NCBI GenBank assembly: GCA_016705545.1
Contig: JADIYA010000034.1
Span: 1-8,803 of the forward strand
Length of the DNA stretch: 8,803 nt
Origin: Flavobacteriales bacterium
GTDB taxonomy: Bacteria > Bacteroidota > Bacteroidia > Flavobacteriales_F > PHOS-HE28
Reading direction: 5' to 3'
The notes under the pieces are model-generated. The model was not told the DNA's origin and made no database searches. It worked only from the letters and a program-made list of their open reading frames with translations. Position numbers and translations under genes: made by a program. How positions within the stretch are numbered: the stretch's first letter is position 1; every line of letters begins with the position of its first letter. Below, in pieces: positions 7,180-8,803 of this stretch.

Positions 7180-7929
7180 AGCCGAGGAACGAGCGCATGG
7201 TGCGTTCGGCCTGGTCCAGTGTATCGCGTTTGGCTTTCGCTCGAGCTCGTGCTACATCCGGTCTATAGATATCCGTCCGTTGCTCATCAATCTCCGGCCC
7301 GGCAAAGTCGAGAAGGTCCAGCTTCGACACATTCAGCATACATACCCGCTGCTGCTCCGCTTCGGTGCGGATTTGGCTATCGCTAGAATCCGCCAGGAAG
7401 GTGGTGAGCAACTGCCCGGCGAAGTCTGACATCACCCCGGCATTCTTCTCCCCGTAGTGGTCGTTCACCTTGAAAGGCACGTTGTCCCTCAGGCCAAGGC
7501 GCACACCCAGTACTCCAATCCTGGAACGGCCGCTGCTCATCGCTGGGTGGCACGGCAACTTCGTAACCACCCCATTTTGCTCGACGCTTCCCCTGGTAGG
7601 TGAGGTCGGGCAACCGAGCCTGTGAATCGTAGGCATGTAATGGAAAATTGTTCAACATGCCGCCATCCACCCACATACCCCGGTAACTTTCATTGTAGGC
7701 TTCGTCATCAGGTCCACCGAAACGGACAGGACGGTCAACGATGACCGGCTTGAACACGAAAGGGATGGACATCGAAATGGTGACGGCATCGATGACAGGG
7801 AAGTCCGGCGTGTAGCCCACGGAGAAGAAGCCAGACCGCTGCTTCGAGACGTTCGTGCCTGCGATCAAGAGGTCCACGCCTGTGAGGTTGAAGAGGTCTT
7901 GGAAGGCGTTTCTTGGGCAGAGCCCGCGC
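7172..7929 (-). pseudogene. Patatin-like phospholipase remnant B (C-terminal two thirds)
   Basis: The longest piece, about 250 aa. Homology begins directly at the stop of lipoprotein A with RGLCPRNAFQDLFNLTGVDL, then LIAGTNVSKQRSGFFSVGY, TPDFPVIDAVTISMSIPFVF (the conserved patatin middle block), RPVRFGGPDDEAYNESYRG and MWVDGGMLNNFPLHAYD with the catalytic-Asp motif DGG. After one frame change near 7530 come GVRLGLRDNVPFKVNDHYG, EKNAGVMSDFAGQLLTTFLA, LDLLDFAGPEIDEQRTD and the helical tail ARAKAKRDTLDQAERTMRSF. TGA at 7172-7174. There is no ATG at the front; the frame is closed by a TAA about 15 bases upstream. The N-terminal oxyanion and GxSxG parts are missing, so as it stands it cannot be an active enzyme. 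It might still be translated as a leader for lipoprotein B. Confidence 0.85.
7687..7770 (-). repeat. 84-base near-identical direct repeat, copy in remnant B
   Basis: Third copy; here it is embedded in a longer continuous phospholipase piece, with homology to remnant C on one side and to remnant D on the other. Sequence outside the 84 bases is clearly less alike (roughly 80-90 percent by eye). Confidence 0.85.
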
Positions 7930-7930
7930 T

Positions 7931-8539
7931 CTATCTGATGGGTGGATTAACGCTCCAAGTCCCGTGCTCTTGGACTATTCTAACGCGCTGCGCAAATCGC
8001 CGCAGCTCATCGATAGCGTCATTAATCTGGCAATCATAATGTTTGAGCCTGTAAACGACCTCGATGATTCGGCTCTCATGGTGGGTGAACCACCGCAGTT
8101 CCGTACTCGTGTGCACATACTCTGGGGGCGGTCTAAACTCCATGATGCTGTAGCGCCCGTAGGTTGTCTCGCCGAGTTCGAGTAGGGTCTCGGACCTCAT
8201 TGGACTGAAATTCTGCCAAGAGCGCCAATACTCGTCGGCCATTCTCGCTCCGTCCACCTTCTCGTTGCGCACCTGGTGAGTGGAAACTGAGAGTTGCTTG
8301 CAGAAGTTCGGGAACTGTCGGTCGTACGGCACGATTTCCTTGTGGTCCACAGAGATGATCGTATGTCGGTAATCCGCCCCGCGCGGCAGCCCAAGTTCTG
8401 CTCGAAGGCTGGCACGATGGTATCTCGGGCATGCTCTCCTCCTGAGGGCCTTGGCTGCTGCGGAGTGAGGGAGGAGAACATCGTGTGCCCTATGACTAAG
8501 GATAGAAGGAAGGAAGTGGGGCTGTCTCGGCTTGTTCAT
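7931..8539 (-). CDS. Small exported protein A, putative immunity protein of the phospholipase array
   Basis: The ATG at 8539 overlaps the TGA of remnant A (ATGA). The N-terminus MNKPRQPHFLPS continues, after a frame change, as a hydrophobic stretch LLSLVIGHTMFSS that looks like a signal peptide, but unlike B and C no lipobox cysteine is seen. After a second frame change: ADYRHTIISVDHKEIVPYDR, FPNFCKQLSVSTHQVRNE, ADEYWRSWQNFSP, LLELGETTYGRYSIMEFRPP, then the hydrophobic strand RIIEVVYRLKHYD and tail DELRRFAQRVRI. This tail is shared with B and C. The frame runs 12 residues past the shared tail and stops at TAG 7931-7933, directly against remnant B. About 202 aa. Family unknown; role inferred from position. 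Confidence 0.75.
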   Translation of the reverse strand: MNKPRQPHFLPSILSHRAHDVLLPHSAAAKALRRRACPRYHRASLRAELGLPRGADYRHTIISVDHKEIVPYDRQFPNFCKQLSVSTHQVRNEKVDGARMADEYWRSWQNFSPMRSETLLELGETTYGRYSIMEFRPPPEYVHTSTELRWFTHHESRIIEVVYRLKHYDCQINDAIDELRRFAQRVRIVQEHGTWSVNPPIR

Positions 8540-8803
8540 GCGCCCGAGAATTCGCGCATTGTCCGTTCTGCGGTAATCAATGTTCTGCGCTTCCGGTCGG
8601 CTCTAGTCCGCTGGCCTCGGGCTTCATCTATCGCTGGTCCAGCGAAGTCGAGCAAGTCCAGCTCGGATACATCCAAGGTGCACACCCGTTGGTGTTCGAG
8701 CGGGGAGCGGATCCGACTGTCGCTTGAGTCGGCCAGGAAGGCCGTCAGGAGTTGGCCGGCGAAGTCGAAGAGAACCCCAGCGCTCTTCTCTCCATAGTGC
8801 TTC
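8536..8803 (-). CDS. Patatin-like phospholipase, C-terminal end (copy A, runs off the window)
   Basis: Partial gene; only the last 88 codons are in the window and all are in one frame. They read KHYGEKSAGVLFDFAGQLLT, AFLADSSDSRIRSPLEHQRV, CTLDVSELDLLDFAGPAIDE and the basic helical tail TLITAERTMREFSGA, ending at TGA 8536-8538. They align without gaps to the ends of remnants B and C. Nothing in this part carries the catalytic residues, so the patatin assignment comes from the identical tail in B and C, which also have the DGG motif. This copy may be the intact, working phospholipase or one more remnant; the sequence to the right would decide. Confidence 0.75.
   Translation of the reverse strand, partial: KHYGEKSAGVLFDFAGQLLTAFLADSSDSRIRSPLEHQRVCTLDVSELDLLDFAGPAIDEARGQRTRADRKRRTLITAERTMREFSGA

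Noticed and set aside
5117..7770. Regularly placed direct repeats, considered as a CRISPR array or transposon ends
   Set aside because: The repeats are 84 bases, only three, more than 1 kb apart, and lie inside conserved patatin coding sequence. No transposase or inverted repeats are seen.
6469..7929. Remnants B and C as one intact phospholipase broken by sequencing errors
   Set aside because: They are duplicate copies of the same C-terminal region separated by a complete lipoprotein gene, not successive parts of one protein.

Overview
The window looks like a piece of a GC-rich member of the Bacteroidota, most likely the Flavobacteriales. The best evidence is the gene run ssb - gldE - gldD on the minus strand. 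The gliding-motility genes gldE and gldD are found almost only in Bacteroidota and often sit directly after ssb. The DNA carries many single-base insertions and deletions: even ssb, gldE and heme A synthase change frame several times. I read this as uncorrected long-read or metagenome sequence rather than mass gene decay, so gene limits below are reconstructed across frames and some ends are approximate.

Layout. 57-963 (minus) is an EamA/DMT-type membrane transporter. 1056-1446 (plus), divergent from it, is a small lipoprotein with a heavy-metal-associated (HMA) domain. About 1665-2690 (plus) is heme A synthase (COX15/CtaA type), which makes heme A for an aa3-type terminal oxidase and so points to aerobic respiration. 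2681-5070 (minus) is the ssb-gldE-gldD core block, convergent with heme A synthase.

5117-8803 (minus) is an accessory array and the most interesting part. It holds C-terminal pieces of a patatin-like phospholipase (A to D from the right edge leftwards). Pieces A, B and C are each followed, with overlapping stop and start codons, by a different small exported protein or lipoprotein. The lipoproteins are divergent homologues of one another, while the phospholipase pieces are close copies. None of the pieces wholly inside the window has the oxyanion loop or nucleophile serine half of a patatin. The last piece (D) stops 46 bases before the ssb start codon.

The simplest reading is an effector-immunity locus. 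An intact phospholipase toxin gene probably lies just beyond the right edge, and behind it stands a row of 'orphan' toxin 3' ends, each keeping its own immunity lipoprotein. This function is inferred from architecture and is not shown directly. All genes from the right edge down to gldD are on one strand with almost no gaps, so they may form one long transcription unit running into the ssb operon.
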